Made by a program: the position numbers and the translations under genes
Shown: positions 1 to 7,633 of the stretch, in pieces
Layout: every line of letters begins with the position of its first letter
Numbering within the stretch: position 1 is the stretch's first letter
Assembly: GCA_013003215.1 (NCBI GenBank)
Contig: JABDKD010000215.1
Location: forward strand, 1 to 50,391
Length of the DNA: 50,391 bases
Origin: Pyrinomonadaceae bacterium
GTDB lineage: Bacteria; Acidobacteriota; Blastocatellia; Pyrinomonadales; Pyrinomonadaceae
Reading direction: 5' to 3'
Notes under the pieces: generated by a model
Database searches by the model: none
Seen by the model: only the letters and a program-made list of their open reading frames with translations
Told to the model about the DNA's origin: nothing

Positions 1-206
1 CCGGGGATATGTCCGGCATCATATTTTTCTCGGTTACGGCCAATATGCAACACCGCTGTTTTGTTAAGATTTCTCGCCAACCAGTTTGTAGAGACAAGCA
101 TGCGAGAGTTGTATCTTTGCCCAACCACAGGCAGCGCGAACGACATCAGAATGGCCAGGCATAATGAGATCAGGGCCAACCTCCGGTTTTTCGATGAATT
201 AGTCAT
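1..206 (-). CDS. Secreted rhodanese-like sulfurtransferase (partial, N-terminus only)
   Basis: The ATG at 206 opens a frame that runs off the window edge, so about 68 residues are visible. The first ~30 residues form a signal peptide: a basic MTNSSKNRR start, a hydrophobic LALISLCLAILMSFALP core, then a VVG-Q cleavage-like site. The mature start, MLVSTNWLARNL followed by VLHIG and YDAGHIPG, matches the first rhodanese domain of two-domain thiosulfate sulfurtransferases, where 'VS..WL' and 'Y..GHIPG' are family hallmarks. The catalytic cysteine lies outside the window, so activity cannot be judged. GGAGAAAG precedes the ATG. It lies about 285 bp downstream of the SulP/selenoprotein group on the same strand and fits the sulfur theme of the block. 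Confidence 0.75.
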   Translation of the reverse strand, partial: MTNSSKNRRLALISLCLAILMSFALPVVGQRYNSRMLVSTNWLARNLNKTAVLHIGRNREKYDAGHIP

Positions 207-491
207 TGTTCTTTCTCCGTATTCCTTCTGACTAAATATAATTCAACAAGACGGGAAATATGTCGATCGGACTTGAAACCGCCTGCCGATGTTTCTTCTC
301 GGTTGGCAAGTACGTAGGAGCCGCGTCGGCTAAAGGGAAATTCCTGCAAAGCCAACAGATCAGCTAGCAGATTTTGGAAAAACAGGACCGCCAGCTCGAG
401 AAGTTTTATGCCTGTTCAGGATTTTTAACTTTCGGTTCAAGCCTTGGAAAATTTCATGGAAAATGCAAAAGAGTCCACAATATACAGGGGT

Positions 492-674
492 CTAGCCGAA
501 CGAACCATCTCGTCCGGGGATCTTAGCGTCCTCCTCCTGCTCTGACTTTTTACGCCGCGACCCGGCGTCACACGCACCGCGCATTCAGGTACTAAACCCG
601 AGACGAGGCAAAATGACCAGCTGCAGGAGCAGCCAAAACCCAATCAACCCGATTATCCACAAAATATCAGTCAT
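492..674 (-). CDS. Candidate small membrane selenoprotein (UGA-recoded, 60 aa)
   Basis: ATG at 674 overlaps the SulP stop in ATGACTGA, a classic translational-coupling arrangement. Codons 1-29 encode one hydrophobic helix (MTDILWIIGLIGFWLLLQL) followed by VILPRLGFST. Codon 30 is UGA (585-587). The frame then stays open for 30 codons, reading MRGAC and a charged tail rich in R, K, E and D, and ends at TAG (492-494). Read with selenocysteine, the active region is T-U-M-R-G-A-C, a Sec and a Cys five residues apart just after the membrane helix, which could form a selenenylsulfide redox pair. A GC-rich 6-bp hairpin with a GGUCG loop lies 16 nt after the UGA (separate entry). If UGA is a true stop, the product is a 29-residue membrane peptide. 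I do not know whether the family has been described; no Sec machinery is in the window. Confidence 0.62.
552..568 (-). promoter_or_regulatory. Bacterial SECIS-like hairpin after in-frame UGA
   Basis: On the minus strand ACGCCG-GGUCG-CGGCGU forms a perfect 6-bp stem with a 5-nt loop. The stem starts at +17 and the loop at +23 after the UGA at 585-587. Published rules for bacterial SECIS elements ask for an apical loop about 16-37 nt from UGA with a G in its first two positions; the E. coli fdhF loop also carries GGUC. All are met here. It is not followed by a U-tract (AAAAAG comes next), so a terminator is unlikely. Confidence 0.6.
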
Positions 675-2415
675 GTTTTTTACATCCTAGTTTCTCAAAC
701 GCGAGGTGTGTGCTCAAAAAGATTCGGTCTTCGCCAAATTTATCCAGAAAGCCAATTTCCCTCAAACGATCCGTCACCGGCCCCTTCACCTCCGCAAGGT
801 AAAGCGTCACACCCGCAGATGACAATTCCTCATCAACCCGTTCGAGAGTCTCGAGTGCGCTGGCATCGATCGAGTTTACCGCGCTACAGATCAATACGAT
901 CGATTTAAGATCCCGATTCTCCGCGGCGGCTCCAAGCAGACAATTCTCCAGCTCCCTCGAATTTGCAAAATAAAGACTCTCGTCGATTCTGACAGCATGG
1001 GTCTCCGGACATGTCCGCACCTCATGCCGCAAAACATTTCGAAAATGCTCAGTATCACCTACTCTTCCGACTACAGCTACATGCGGCTTGCTGGTTCGAT
1101 ATAGGTAAAGCAAAAGTGCCGTCGCTGCGCCGATTCCGATTCCGGCCTCGATACTGAAAGCCAGAACCCCGAAAAATGTAGCAAACAGAGCCAGCGCATC
1201 AAACCGATCATACTTCCAGATGTGGATCATCGACCGAAAATCGAATAGACCGGCCACCGCGACTATCACGATCGCGCCAAGAACTGCACTGGGTAGAAAA
1301 TAGAACAGCGGTGTTAAAAACAGCACTGTGAGGACGATCAGTACCGCCGTAATAATTGAAGCGACGGCTGTATTTGCCCCGGCAGCGTCATTCACCGCTG
1401 ATCTTGAAAGCCCTCCGGTCACCGGGTAACCGCCTGAAAAGGATGCGGCGACGTTTGCCGCACCGAGCGCTATCAGCTCCTGGTTTGCGTCTACCTTCTG
1501 ACGCTTTTTACTGGCCAGGGTCGTCGCGATCGAAATGCTTTCGGTAAATCCGACCAAAGAAATAATGAGGGCTATCGGAAGTAACGCCGTCAGATTTGCG
1601 AATTCGATACCCGGAATTCCGATTTCCGGAAATCCCATCGGAATATTTCCAACAACGCTCACGCCCGATTCTCCATTCAGCGCGAACCCCCACACGAGGA
1701 GTGTCCCCAGCAAGACAACTACAAGCGGTCCGGCTTTCGCAATTGGAGCTGCAGTTTTCTGCTCAACGCCGAGACTCATAAGCTGTCCGGCCAGATAGCG
1801 CTTGAAGTAAAGTAAGACGGCTATTGCGACTATGCCGATTATTAAGGTTGTCGAGTGGACGGCGGGCAAGGCCTCGTAAAGCACCCCGAAAATCTCATAG
1901 GGCCTTTCGGTTCTTGAGATCGTAACCCCTAAGATGTGCTTGACCTGGCTAAACCCGATCACGATTGCTGCCGCCGACGTAAAGCCGACCAAAACCGGGT
2001 GACTCAAGTAATTGACCAGGAATCCCAGTCGAAAAAGCCCCATCGCCAGCTGGATCAACCCGGCAAGAAGGGCAAGTAGCAATGCGAGTGCGATAAACTC
2101 CGCGGTGCCTGAGGGAGCCAACTCGCCAATACCTGAAAGTGTAAGAAGCGATACCATTGCCACAGGGCCAACAGCGAGGACCCTGCTTGAACCCAGAAAA
2201 GCATAAACCACTAGAGGCAAGATGCTCGCGTAAAGTCCGACCTGCGCCGGCAATCCCGCGAGGCTTGCATAGGCCATGCTTTGGGGGACAAGCATTATCG
2301 CAACAACTATTCCTGCCGTAATGTCCCCAACGAGAAACTCCCGATTGTAGTTCGGCAGCCATTTTAGAATCGGCAGATACCGACCCGCAAAGCCCTTATT
2401 TGTCGTAGACGCCAT
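667..2415 (-). CDS. SulP-family anion transporter with C-terminal STAS domain
   Basis: This is a 582-residue SulP permease, taken from the ATG at 2415. That ATG shares its A with the stop of the upstream gene (TAATG); the longer frame would extend into that gene with an implausible basic N-terminus. Residues ~15-440 are a polytopic membrane domain with the SulP signature region (VPQSMAYASLAGLP, QVGLYAS) and the 'SGGYPVTGGLSRSAVN' loop. The last ~110 residues are a STAS domain (VRIDESLYFANS, SIDASALETL). Family members carry sulfate, bicarbonate or other anions by H+ or Na+ coupling or exchange; the substrate cannot be read from sequence. The sulfur genes around it make sulfate or a sulfur oxyanion reasonable. 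Its stop overlaps the start of the candidate selenoprotein. Confidence 0.93.
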   Translation of the reverse strand: MASTTNKGFAGRYLPILKWLPNYNREFLVGDITAGIVVAIMLVPQSMAYASLAGLPAQVGLYASILPLVVYAFLGSSRVLAVGPVAMVSLLTLSGIGELAPSGTAEFIALALLLALLAGLIQLAMGLFRLGFLVNYLSHPVLVGFTSAAAIVIGFSQVKHILGVTISRTERPYEIFGVLYEALPAVHSTTLIIGIVAIAVLLYFKRYLAGQLMSLGVEQKTAAPIAKAGPLVVVLLGTLLVWGFALNGESGVSVVGNIPMGFPEIGIPGIEFANLTALLPIALIISLVGFTESISIATTLASKKRQKVDANQELIALGAANVAASFSGGYPVTGGLSRSAVNDAAGANTAVASIITAVLIVLTVLFLTPLFYFLPSAVLGAIVIVAVAGLFDFRSMIHIWKYDRFDALALFATFFGVLAFSIEAGIGIGAATALLLYLYRTSKPHVAVVGRVGDTEHFRNVLRHEVRTCPETHAVRIDESLYFANSRELENCLLGAAAENRDLKSIVLICSAVNSIDASALETLERVDEELSSAGVTLYLAEVKGPVTDRLREIGFLDKFGEDRIFLSTHLAFEKLGCKKHD

Positions 2416-3047
2416 TAATTCCGACCCCGGCGACCTCCTCTTCCACGGCCCATGCCATTTCCGCCGCGATTCACACACCGTTCGAATGCCGGTTTGTGAT
2501 TCTGTTCCGAGGCTCTCTGCAACGCTTTGTAAACCGTGAGAATATCTTCTTTCTCAGTGGAATCGAAGATTCGATCGTAGAGCTTCTTGTTCTCGATTTC
2601 TGCATCTATACCGGCCTTGCAGGCATTCAAAACCGATTCATAACCGGGAGCTTTTCCCAGCCACTCATTCTCCGGTACCGGAAGTTCATACTTGTTGAAT
2701 ATCTCAACAAGACGCTTCGTATGACGTTTCTCAGCCTCAACGATATTTACGAACGGCCTTGGGTTGTCAAATTTCTCGTTTACGCCGGCATAGATCGCCG
2801 TCGCCATATACTCATCGTTAAGAGCCAAAAGCAGTCCTTCGATCTCTTTCTTTTTCAATTCGCCCTTGTACGAATCGAAATCGAAATCACAGATCTTGCA
2901 TTCAGTCTTGGAATCACCCGTGTCTGATTCCGGCTTAACCGGTTCCGATTGGATTGTATTTTCGTTATTTTCTTCTGTCGTCGCCGTCGATTGAGCGCAA
3001 GCTCCCATCGAAACGGCGATAAGGATCATCACCGCCAAGTACTTCAT
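2415..3047 (-). CDS. DUF2202-type ferritin-like lipoprotein
   Basis: 210 residues. A lipoprotein signal (MKYLAVMILIAVSMGAC, lipobox SMGAC) is followed by a low-complexity linker and then a four-helix domain at about residues 65-190. Carboxylate/histidine motifs are spaced as in ferritin-like DUF2202 proteins: LNDEYMA, EAEKRHTKRL, DAEIENKKLYDRI, ASEQNHKPAF. Two further cysteines (CKIC) lie before the helical domain. The C-terminus is Gly/Arg-rich. By family it should bind a di-metal centre at the outer or inner membrane surface; the actual reaction is unknown. An AAAGGAG ribosome site precedes the ATG. It is the first gene of a coupled group with the SulP transporter and the candidate selenoprotein. 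Confidence 0.85.
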   Translation of the reverse strand: MKYLAVMILIAVSMGACAQSTATTEENNENTIQSEPVKPESDTGDSKTECKICDFDFDSYKGELKKKEIEGLLLALNDEYMATAIYAGVNEKFDNPRPFVNIVEAEKRHTKRLVEIFNKYELPVPENEWLGKAPGYESVLNACKAGIDAEIENKKLYDRIFDSTEKEDILTVYKALQRASEQNHKPAFERCVNRGGNGMGRGRGGRRGRN

Positions 3048-3063
3048 AACATGCTCCTTTTAT

Positions 3064-3090
3064 TAAAAACCGCGGCCCGGCTTGGGCCGC
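3064..3090 (-). terminator. Rho-independent terminator (or attenuator) ahead of the DUF2202 gene
   Basis: GCGGCCC-AAGCC-GGGCCGC followed by GGTTTTT on the minus strand. It lies downstream of the MBL/rhodanese gene but only 17 nt upstream of the DUF2202 start. A promoter for the next gene must therefore lie before this hairpin, or read-through must occur. Confidence 0.8.
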
Positions 3091-3261
3091 CTGGCAGCCT
3101 GTTGGAGTTCAGGGATTGTCGCGAGCGAAAGTTCGGTTTGAGGGGGATTTTCTTCGAATTTGCGGTGCATAGCATCACTATTCGCCGAGAATTCGATGGA
3201 AATCAGTCCAAATCCGGGTTTTTCGCAGCAAATTCCTGTAAGTCTGACAGGGTGCTCTTGA

Positions 3262-4638
3262 TTAAGAACTCGCGCAGGCCGTCGCTGAAACTTCCGTCTC
3301 CAGACCGGTTTCAACCCAGGCGTTCGTGCCTCCCGACACGTTGTAGATCTCTTTGATTCCCACGTTTTCGAGTAGGCTTGTGCCGATACTTGAGCGATAG
3401 CCGGACTGGCAGATCACATAAGTCGGGCGTTCGGGATCCAAATGCTCGATCTCGTTGGCAAGCCGGTCGAGCGGTATGTTAAGAGTTCCCGATGCATGCC
3501 CGTTAGAGTGCTCCTGCGGGCGCCTGACGTCGACGAACTGAGTAGTGTCGTCGAGCCGTTTTGATACTTCAAGAACTGAAACCTGCTCGATCACCGCAAG
3601 TTCATCTTCATAGTCTGAGATAATGATGTAGCCCGTGACGGTCTCGATTCCAACCCTTGCAAGCCTCATGAAGGCTTCATCTACCTGTTCTTTTGTTTCA
3701 GCCGCGATCGCGATCGGTGTTCCAATCGTGATAAGAGTTCCGGACCATGAGGCAAACTGCCCGTCAAGACCTATGTTGATCGCGCCCTTTACGTGCCCCT
3801 TTCCGTATTCATTTTTCTCGCGAACATCGAGCACGATTCCCTCGAACTCGTCTATCTCCGAGGTGGTCATTGCGGATGGTGTAGGAAGGTCCTCAAGCGC
3901 AACAGATCCTTCGAGATTCTTCGACGCACTCTTGGGAAAATACATTGGCACCTCAGGCTGATCCGTCGCAACGATCTTCACAAACTCTTCTTCTGTCATC
4001 GGCTGGAGCGCATAGTTCATCTTGCGCTGTTCGCCGAGCGTAGACCATGTTTCCTCAGATAAGGACTTACCGCAAAGAGACCCGGCGCCATGTGCCGGAT
4101 AGACCTCGGTATCGTCTGGCAACGGCAGGATCTTTTCGTGAAGCGACTCATAGAGCATCGCACCCATTTGTTCAGCTGTAAATCCTTTTGAACCAACGAG
4201 ATCCGGACGCCCAACATCGCCTATGAAGAGTGTGTCCCCGGTGAACATCTTGGTCGGAGCGTCTGGTTCTGCTGTGTTTTTTGCAAGGATCGTGATGCCC
4301 TCAGGCGTATGCCCTGGTGTCTCCAGGAACTTAAGTTCAATATCACCCACGGCGAGTGAGTCGCCGTCAGCAACCTTTAATGTAGGAAACGTCGTCTTGG
4401 CCCGCTCTCCATATACGATTTCAGCACCGGTCTTATCGGCGAGTTCTCTGTGGCCGCTCACAAAATCAGCATGCGAGTGGGTCTCAATTACGTATTTGAT
4501 CTTGTCGCCGTTCGCCTTGGCTTCATCCAGGTACTGCTGAACGTCTCGCTGTGGATCAATAATTGCCGCCTCTCCATTGGACCCAAGGTAGTATGAAGCA
4601 TGCGACAGACATCCTAAGTAAAACTGTTTGAATTTCAT
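3262..4638 (-). CDS. Persulfide dioxygenase-like MBL hydrolase fused to two rhodanese domains
   Basis: 458 residues from the ATG at 4638, which is preceded by AGGAGAAG; an upstream in-frame ATG lacks support. The N-terminal ~230 residues are a metallo-beta-lactamase fold of the ETHE1/Blh type: THSHADFVSGH (H54, H56, D58, H63), GHTPEG and TGDTLFIGDVGRPDL. Two rhodanese domains follow. The first lacks a recognisable catalytic Cys (VTGYIIIS at the loop). The second has CQSGYRS with Cys410. In the known pathway this enzyme oxidises glutathione persulfide made by sulfide:quinone oxidoreductase to sulfite, and the rhodanese moves sulfane sulfur. It is the last gene of the unit starting at 5173, 10 nt after the YgaP-like gene. 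Confidence 0.92.
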   Translation of the reverse strand: MKFKQFYLGCLSHASYYLGSNGEAAIIDPQRDVQQYLDEAKANGDKIKYVIETHSHADFVSGHRELADKTGAEIVYGERAKTTFPTLKVADGDSLAVGDIELKFLETPGHTPEGITILAKNTAEPDAPTKMFTGDTLFIGDVGRPDLVGSKGFTAEQMGAMLYESLHEKILPLPDDTEVYPAHGAGSLCGKSLSEETWSTLGEQRKMNYALQPMTEEEFVKIVATDQPEVPMYFPKSASKNLEGSVALEDLPTPSAMTTSEIDEFEGIVLDVREKNEYGKGHVKGAINIGLDGQFASWSGTLITIGTPIAIAAETKEQVDEAFMRLARVGIETVTGYIIISDYEDELAVIEQVSVLEVSKRLDDTTQFVDVRRPQEHSNGHASGTLNIPLDRLANEIEHLDPERPTYVICQSGYRSSIGTSLLENVGIKEIYNVSGGTNAWVETGLETEVSATACASS

Positions 4639-4648
4639 CTCTCTTCTC

Positions 4649-5173
4649 CTATGCATGTGACTTGACGCGGTTCCACGGCATTTTCATGAGAATCATTCCC
4701 ATCGTGCATGTATTTGTTGCCGCCGAGAACACGAGTCCCGCACCGATAAATGCTGATATTCCAATAAAATAAGGGTGCACCAGTGCCGCCAGTATGACGC
4801 CGGTTAATACGAACAGACCGGCGACAAACCGCACCTGGCGTTCGATATCCCACGGTGCCTTCTCATCTCTTTCAAACGGTAGATCTTCACGCTTCCAAGC
4901 TTCAAATCCACCCGTGACATTGATTACATTTTCGAACCCAAGCGATTTTAGCTTTTGTTGTGCCTTCCCCGAACGGTTACCGGTCCTGCAAATAACGTAA
5001 ACCGGTTTGGCATGGTCGATCTCTTTGTGCCTGTTTTCAATTTCTCCTAGAGGAACTAACTTCGCTCCCTTAATCCGCCCCGCGGCGAATTCAGCCGGTT
5101 GGCGAACATCAACCAAAGTTCCGTCCCCCTCATTGATTTGCTCATTTAATGTAAGCACTGTGCATTCACTCAT
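4649..5173 (-). CDS. YgaP-like membrane rhodanese (rhodanese + DUF2892)
   Basis: 174 residues. Residues 1-100 form a complete single rhodanese domain with DVRQPAEF and the catalytic loop CRTGNRS (Cys62). Residues ~110-160 are two hydrophobic helices starting WDIERQVRFVAG, the DUF2892 domain that anchors E. coli YgaP in the inner membrane. The domain order and length equal YgaP. It should take sulfane sulfur at the cytoplasmic face of the membrane. It is first in a two-gene unit with the MBL/rhodanese fusion and has an operator-covered promoter directly upstream. Confidence 0.92.
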   Translation of the reverse strand: MSECTVLTLNEQINEGDGTLVDVRQPAEFAAGRIKGAKLVPLGEIENRHKEIDHAKPVYVICRTGNRSGKAQQKLKSLGFENVINVTGGFEAWKREDLPFERDEKAPWDIERQVRFVAGLFVLTGVILAALVHPYFIGISAFIGAGLVFSAATNTCTMGMILMKMPWNRVKSHA

Positions 5174-5206
5174 ATCTTGTTTTTCTTACTCCTAATCTGT
5201 ATTACA

Positions 5207-5240
5207 ACATAACTATACAGTTATATTAAATCTGTGTCAA
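5207..5240 (-). promoter_or_regulatory. Sigma-70 promoter with ArsR-type operator over the -10 (rhodanese unit)
   Basis: Minus strand: TTGACA (5235-5240), 17-nt spacer, TATAGT (5212-5217). The 20-mer ACATAACTATACAGTTATAT (5207-5226, plus-strand reading) covers the -10 box. It matches the operator at 7226-7245 in 16 of 20 positions. This placement suits a repressor that blocks RNA polymerase. Confidence 0.75.
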
Positions 5241-5292
5241 GGGCGAGTTTTACTCGCTCATTCAAGGTTGACGAGACAGACTGGTTAAACGG

Positions 5293-5739
5293 CTATCGGA
5301 CAATCTGAACCGAACATGGTGCATAAAGCGACACAAACTGTGAAACCGAGCCGAGAAAGATTCTCTTGATCTTTCCATAACCATGAGCACCGACGATCAC
5401 AAGGTCGGCATTCCAGCTCTCAGCCTCATCAACGATCGCTTCTTTCGGATAGTCCTCGACAACTTTCGTCTCAATTTCCAGGTTTTCGCCCTGGCCGGAT
5501 GATTCGAGACTACTCTTAATCTCTTTTACGAGCTTGTTCAACTTCAGATGATGTTCCTCAACCTGGACCTCATGTGCCGCGCTGGTTGCGAATGCAGGAT
5601 CCATGAACCATTCGGGAATTCTTGATGTTGCAACCGCAAAAACCTTGATTTTGGTCCCCTTTCGCCAAATTCGGGTAGCCACTTCTTCTACTGCCTTCTG
5701 ACTGCACTCAGACCCGTCTACTGCCAATAATACTCTCAT
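5293..5739 (-). CDS. Universal stress protein (UspA family)
   Basis: 148 residues, taken from the ATG at 5739 because the family begins with MRVLLAVDGSE at this point; a GTG eight codons earlier is possible but gives an atypical N-terminus. It is a single Usp domain with the N-terminal AVDGSE nucleotide contact and a C-terminal GAHGYGKIKRIFLGSVSQ loop. The latter is the G-2x-G-9x-G-S/T signature of ATP-binding Usp proteins. It is third in the unit DUF2892, SQR, Usp and ends 52 nt before the second operator. A role in tolerating sulfide or electron-transport stress is inferred from context only. Confidence 0.9.
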   Translation of the reverse strand: MRVLLAVDGSECSQKAVEEVATRIWRKGTKIKVFAVATSRIPEWFMDPAFATSAAHEVQVEEHHLKLNKLVKEIKSSLESSGQGENLEIETKVVEDYPKEAIVDEAESWNADLVIVGAHGYGKIKRIFLGSVSQFVSLYAPCSVQIVR

Positions 5740-5785
5740 ATCGTTTCTGTAACTTGATCCCACTAATTCACTGACGATTCTCTTG

Positions 5786-6970
5786 TTATGCGCGCCCTTT
5801 TAACATTCCATGCCAGTAAAGCTTCGGAAGCAAGTATCGTTTGACGAGGTACATGCTGTAGCGTTCCTCGCGCTGGTCGATAGGGAATGTCTCTTTCGGG
5901 TTGCCGTCGTAGTCAAATTCAGCCATGACAAGACTGTCATATCCGGTGACCAGCGGACAGGATGTATATCCATCATATACTGCCGTTAAAGCCTCGCCTT
6001 TTTGTGCGTGTTCAAGGTTTTTGATTAGCACGGGAACCTGTTTACGAATTGCAGCCCCGGTTTTCGATGTCGGCAAACTGCTGGAGTCCCCGATCGCGAA
6101 AACATTGTCGTATCGAACATGCTGTAGCGTATCCTTATCAACATCAACCCACCCGGCATCGTTTCCGAGCGGACTTCGCTTCAAAAAATCAGGAGCCGAC
6201 ATCGGCGGGGTGACATGTATCATGTCGTATTTCTCAGTTGTGAGTTCCCCGGTATCCATGTTTTTAAAGACTGCTTCTTTGGTATCCGCTTTGATCTCAA
6301 CAAGATCTATATTGAACTTTGTGACGATTCCGGAATCTTCGCAATGTTTCTCAAGTGTTGGCCTGTAGTGATCAACACCGAATATGCTCCCGCCTGCGGA
6401 TGCGAATACTACCTCCACGTCGTCACGTCTGCCTTCTTTTCGGAAGAAGTCTTCCGCCAAATAGCAGATTTTTTGTGGCGCACCCCCGCATTTGATCGGG
6501 GTCGAGGGCTGAGTAAACAGCGCCCTGCCACCTTTTGTTCCTCGAATAAACTCCCAGGTTTTGTCCACATATTCATACGAATAGTTTGAACAAACTCCCT
6601 CCTTTCCAATCGCTTCCGGTAGTCCTTTTATTTTGTCCCAATCAATCTGGATTCCCGCGGCGACTATCAGGTACTCGTATTCGATCTTGGTACCTTCTCC
6701 TGTAGTTACATAGTTCTCATCAGGAGCGAAATCCTCGACACGGTCTTTGATCCAGGTAGTACCCGCCGGAATGAGGTCACGTTCAGAGCGTTCGGTAGAT
6801 TCCTTTGGTACGATTCCTCCACCCACAAGCGTCCAAAGCGGCTGGTAGTAGTGTTTGGAGGTGGGATCAATTATCGCAACGTCTTTCCCCTTCTTCGCGA
6901 GCCGCGCCGCAACGCTTATTCCGGCAGTCCCGCCACCAACAATTACAACTTCGTGTTTCCTCTTTGTCAT
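5786..6970 (-). CDS. sqr: Type II sulfide:quinone oxidoreductase
   Basis: 394 residues with an FAD-binding Rossmann start (VVIVGGGTAGISVAARL) and a C-terminal FAD motif (FAIGD, 292-295). The redox cysteines are Cys161 in IKCGGAPQKI and Cys338 in YTSCPLVTGY. These two contexts match the mitochondrial SQOR/type II group; type I enzymes have a third cysteine. The enzyme oxidises sulfide and passes electrons to quinone at the membrane. The sulfane sulfur goes to an acceptor such as glutathione, giving the persulfide used by the MBL/rhodanese protein encoded at 3262-4638. It follows a DUF2892 gene by 18 nt in the same transcription unit. Confidence 0.93.
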   Translation of the reverse strand: MTKRKHEVVIVGGGTAGISVAARLAKKGKDVAIIDPTSKHYYQPLWTLVGGGIVPKESTERSERDLIPAGTTWIKDRVEDFAPDENYVTTGEGTKIEYEYLIVAAGIQIDWDKIKGLPEAIGKEGVCSNYSYEYVDKTWEFIRGTKGGRALFTQPSTPIKCGGAPQKICYLAEDFFRKEGRRDDVEVVFASAGGSIFGVDHYRPTLEKHCEDSGIVTKFNIDLVEIKADTKEAVFKNMDTGELTTEKYDMIHVTPPMSAPDFLKRSPLGNDAGWVDVDKDTLQHVRYDNVFAIGDSSSLPTSKTGAAIRKQVPVLIKNLEHAQKGEALTAVYDGYTSCPLVTGYDSLVMAEFDYDGNPKETFPIDQREERYSMYLVKRYLLPKLYWHGMLKGRA

Positions 6971-6988
6971 CTCCTTCTCCTAAATCTC

Positions 6989-7192
6989 TTATTCGCTTGA
7001 TCGCGTCGAAATCTTAAATGGCGCATATAGCGGACAGAAACTCACCAAGCTGGTCAGTAAAAAGATCACGGCTACCGCGCCAAGAATGATCGCGACCCAC
7101 CCGCTAATTACGCCGGTGAAATACAATACACCTACCAGAACGGCTAATAACGTTCTAACGATCCTGTCTGCATTCCCCATATTTGCCTTCAT
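6989..7192 (-). CDS. DUF2892 small inner-membrane protein
   Basis: 67 residues beginning MKANMGNADRIVR, the normal DUF2892 start. Two hydrophobic helices follow (LLAVLVGVLYFTGVISG and VAIILGAVAVIFLLTSLVSF) and the FCPLYAPF ending that is typical of the family, with one Cys. Free-standing DUF2892 proteins often accompany rhodaneses and sulfide oxidases; their activity is not established. It is the first gene after an operator/promoter and is followed by the sulfide:quinone oxidoreductase. Confidence 0.88.
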   Translation of the reverse strand: MKANMGNADRIVRTLLAVLVGVLYFTGVISGWVAIILGAVAVIFLLTSLVSFCPLYAPFKISTRSSE

Positions 7193-7224
7193 AATAATTA
7201 CCTCTCTTGAAATAACTTAATGCG

Positions 7225-7253
7225 AATATAACTGTTCAGTTATATTTTGTCAA
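7225..7253 (-). promoter_or_regulatory. Sigma-70 promoter with perfect ArsR-type operator (SQR unit)
   Basis: Minus strand: TTGACA (7248-7253), 17-nt spacer, TATATT (7225-7230). A perfect inverted repeat ATATAACTGTTCAGTTATAT lies at 7226-7245 with 9-bp arms. It fills the spacer and the -10. It is divided from the ArsR-family gene only by the end of that gene (7287). Confidence 0.8.
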
Positions 7254-7286
7254 TACTTCTGTCTTCTGAAATCACAGTGCAAATTT

Positions 7287-7619
7287 TTAGGAAGAAAAGA
7301 CTTCTGCCTGGCTTTTTAAACGGGCTTCGATCGAGTTACACACCAGATCGCAAAGGGTGAAGATCGATTCGTCGGCAATACTGTAGTAAACGAGGTTTCC
7401 CTCGCGTCTGCGTCCAACGATTCCCGAATTTTGAAGAATCTTAAGGTGTTTGCTTACGTTCGGCTGGCTGGCTTCGGTCTTCTTCACGATTTCCATGACG
7501 CTGAGCTCACCACCCTGCAGGGTGTTGAGTATCTGAAGCCGCATGGGATCAGACATCACCTTAAACCGTTCGGCGACCATGTTCATCGTTTCACGTGACA
7601 GATTGTGTTTCTTTGCCAT
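7287..7619 (-). CDS. ArsR/SmtB-family transcriptional repressor, probably sulfide/persulfide-responsive
   Basis: 110 residues with a winged helix-turn-helix: MSDPMRLQILNTLQ, ELSVMEIVKKTEASQPNVSKHLKILQNSGIV, then the wing RREGNLVYYSI. The only cysteines are two near the C-terminus in LCDLVCNS. The known sulfide-responsive members BigR/SqrR sense persulfide through a Cys pair split between helix 2 and the C-terminal helix. Here both cysteines sit in the last helix, so the sensing geometry would differ. Location beside the sulfur operons and the shared palindrome in both promoters make it the likely local repressor. A weaker operator copy lies before its own start. Confidence 0.88.
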   Translation of the reverse strand: MAKKHNLSRETMNMVAERFKVMSDPMRLQILNTLQGGELSVMEIVKKTEASQPNVSKHLKILQNSGIVGRRREGNLVYYSIADESIFTLCDLVCNSIEARLKSQAEVFSS

Positions 7620-7633
7620 AGGTGTATATTACA

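Noticed and set aside
437..643. 68-residue minus-strand ORF overlapping the selenoprotein candidate
   Set aside because: Its composition is erratic and it lies in another frame over the better-supported coupled frame with the membrane helix.
3063..3314. 83-residue ORF between the MBL/rhodanese and DUF2202 genes
   Set aside because: It overlaps the end of the MBL/rhodanese gene and ends inside the terminator region; kept only as a possible remnant or leader peptide.
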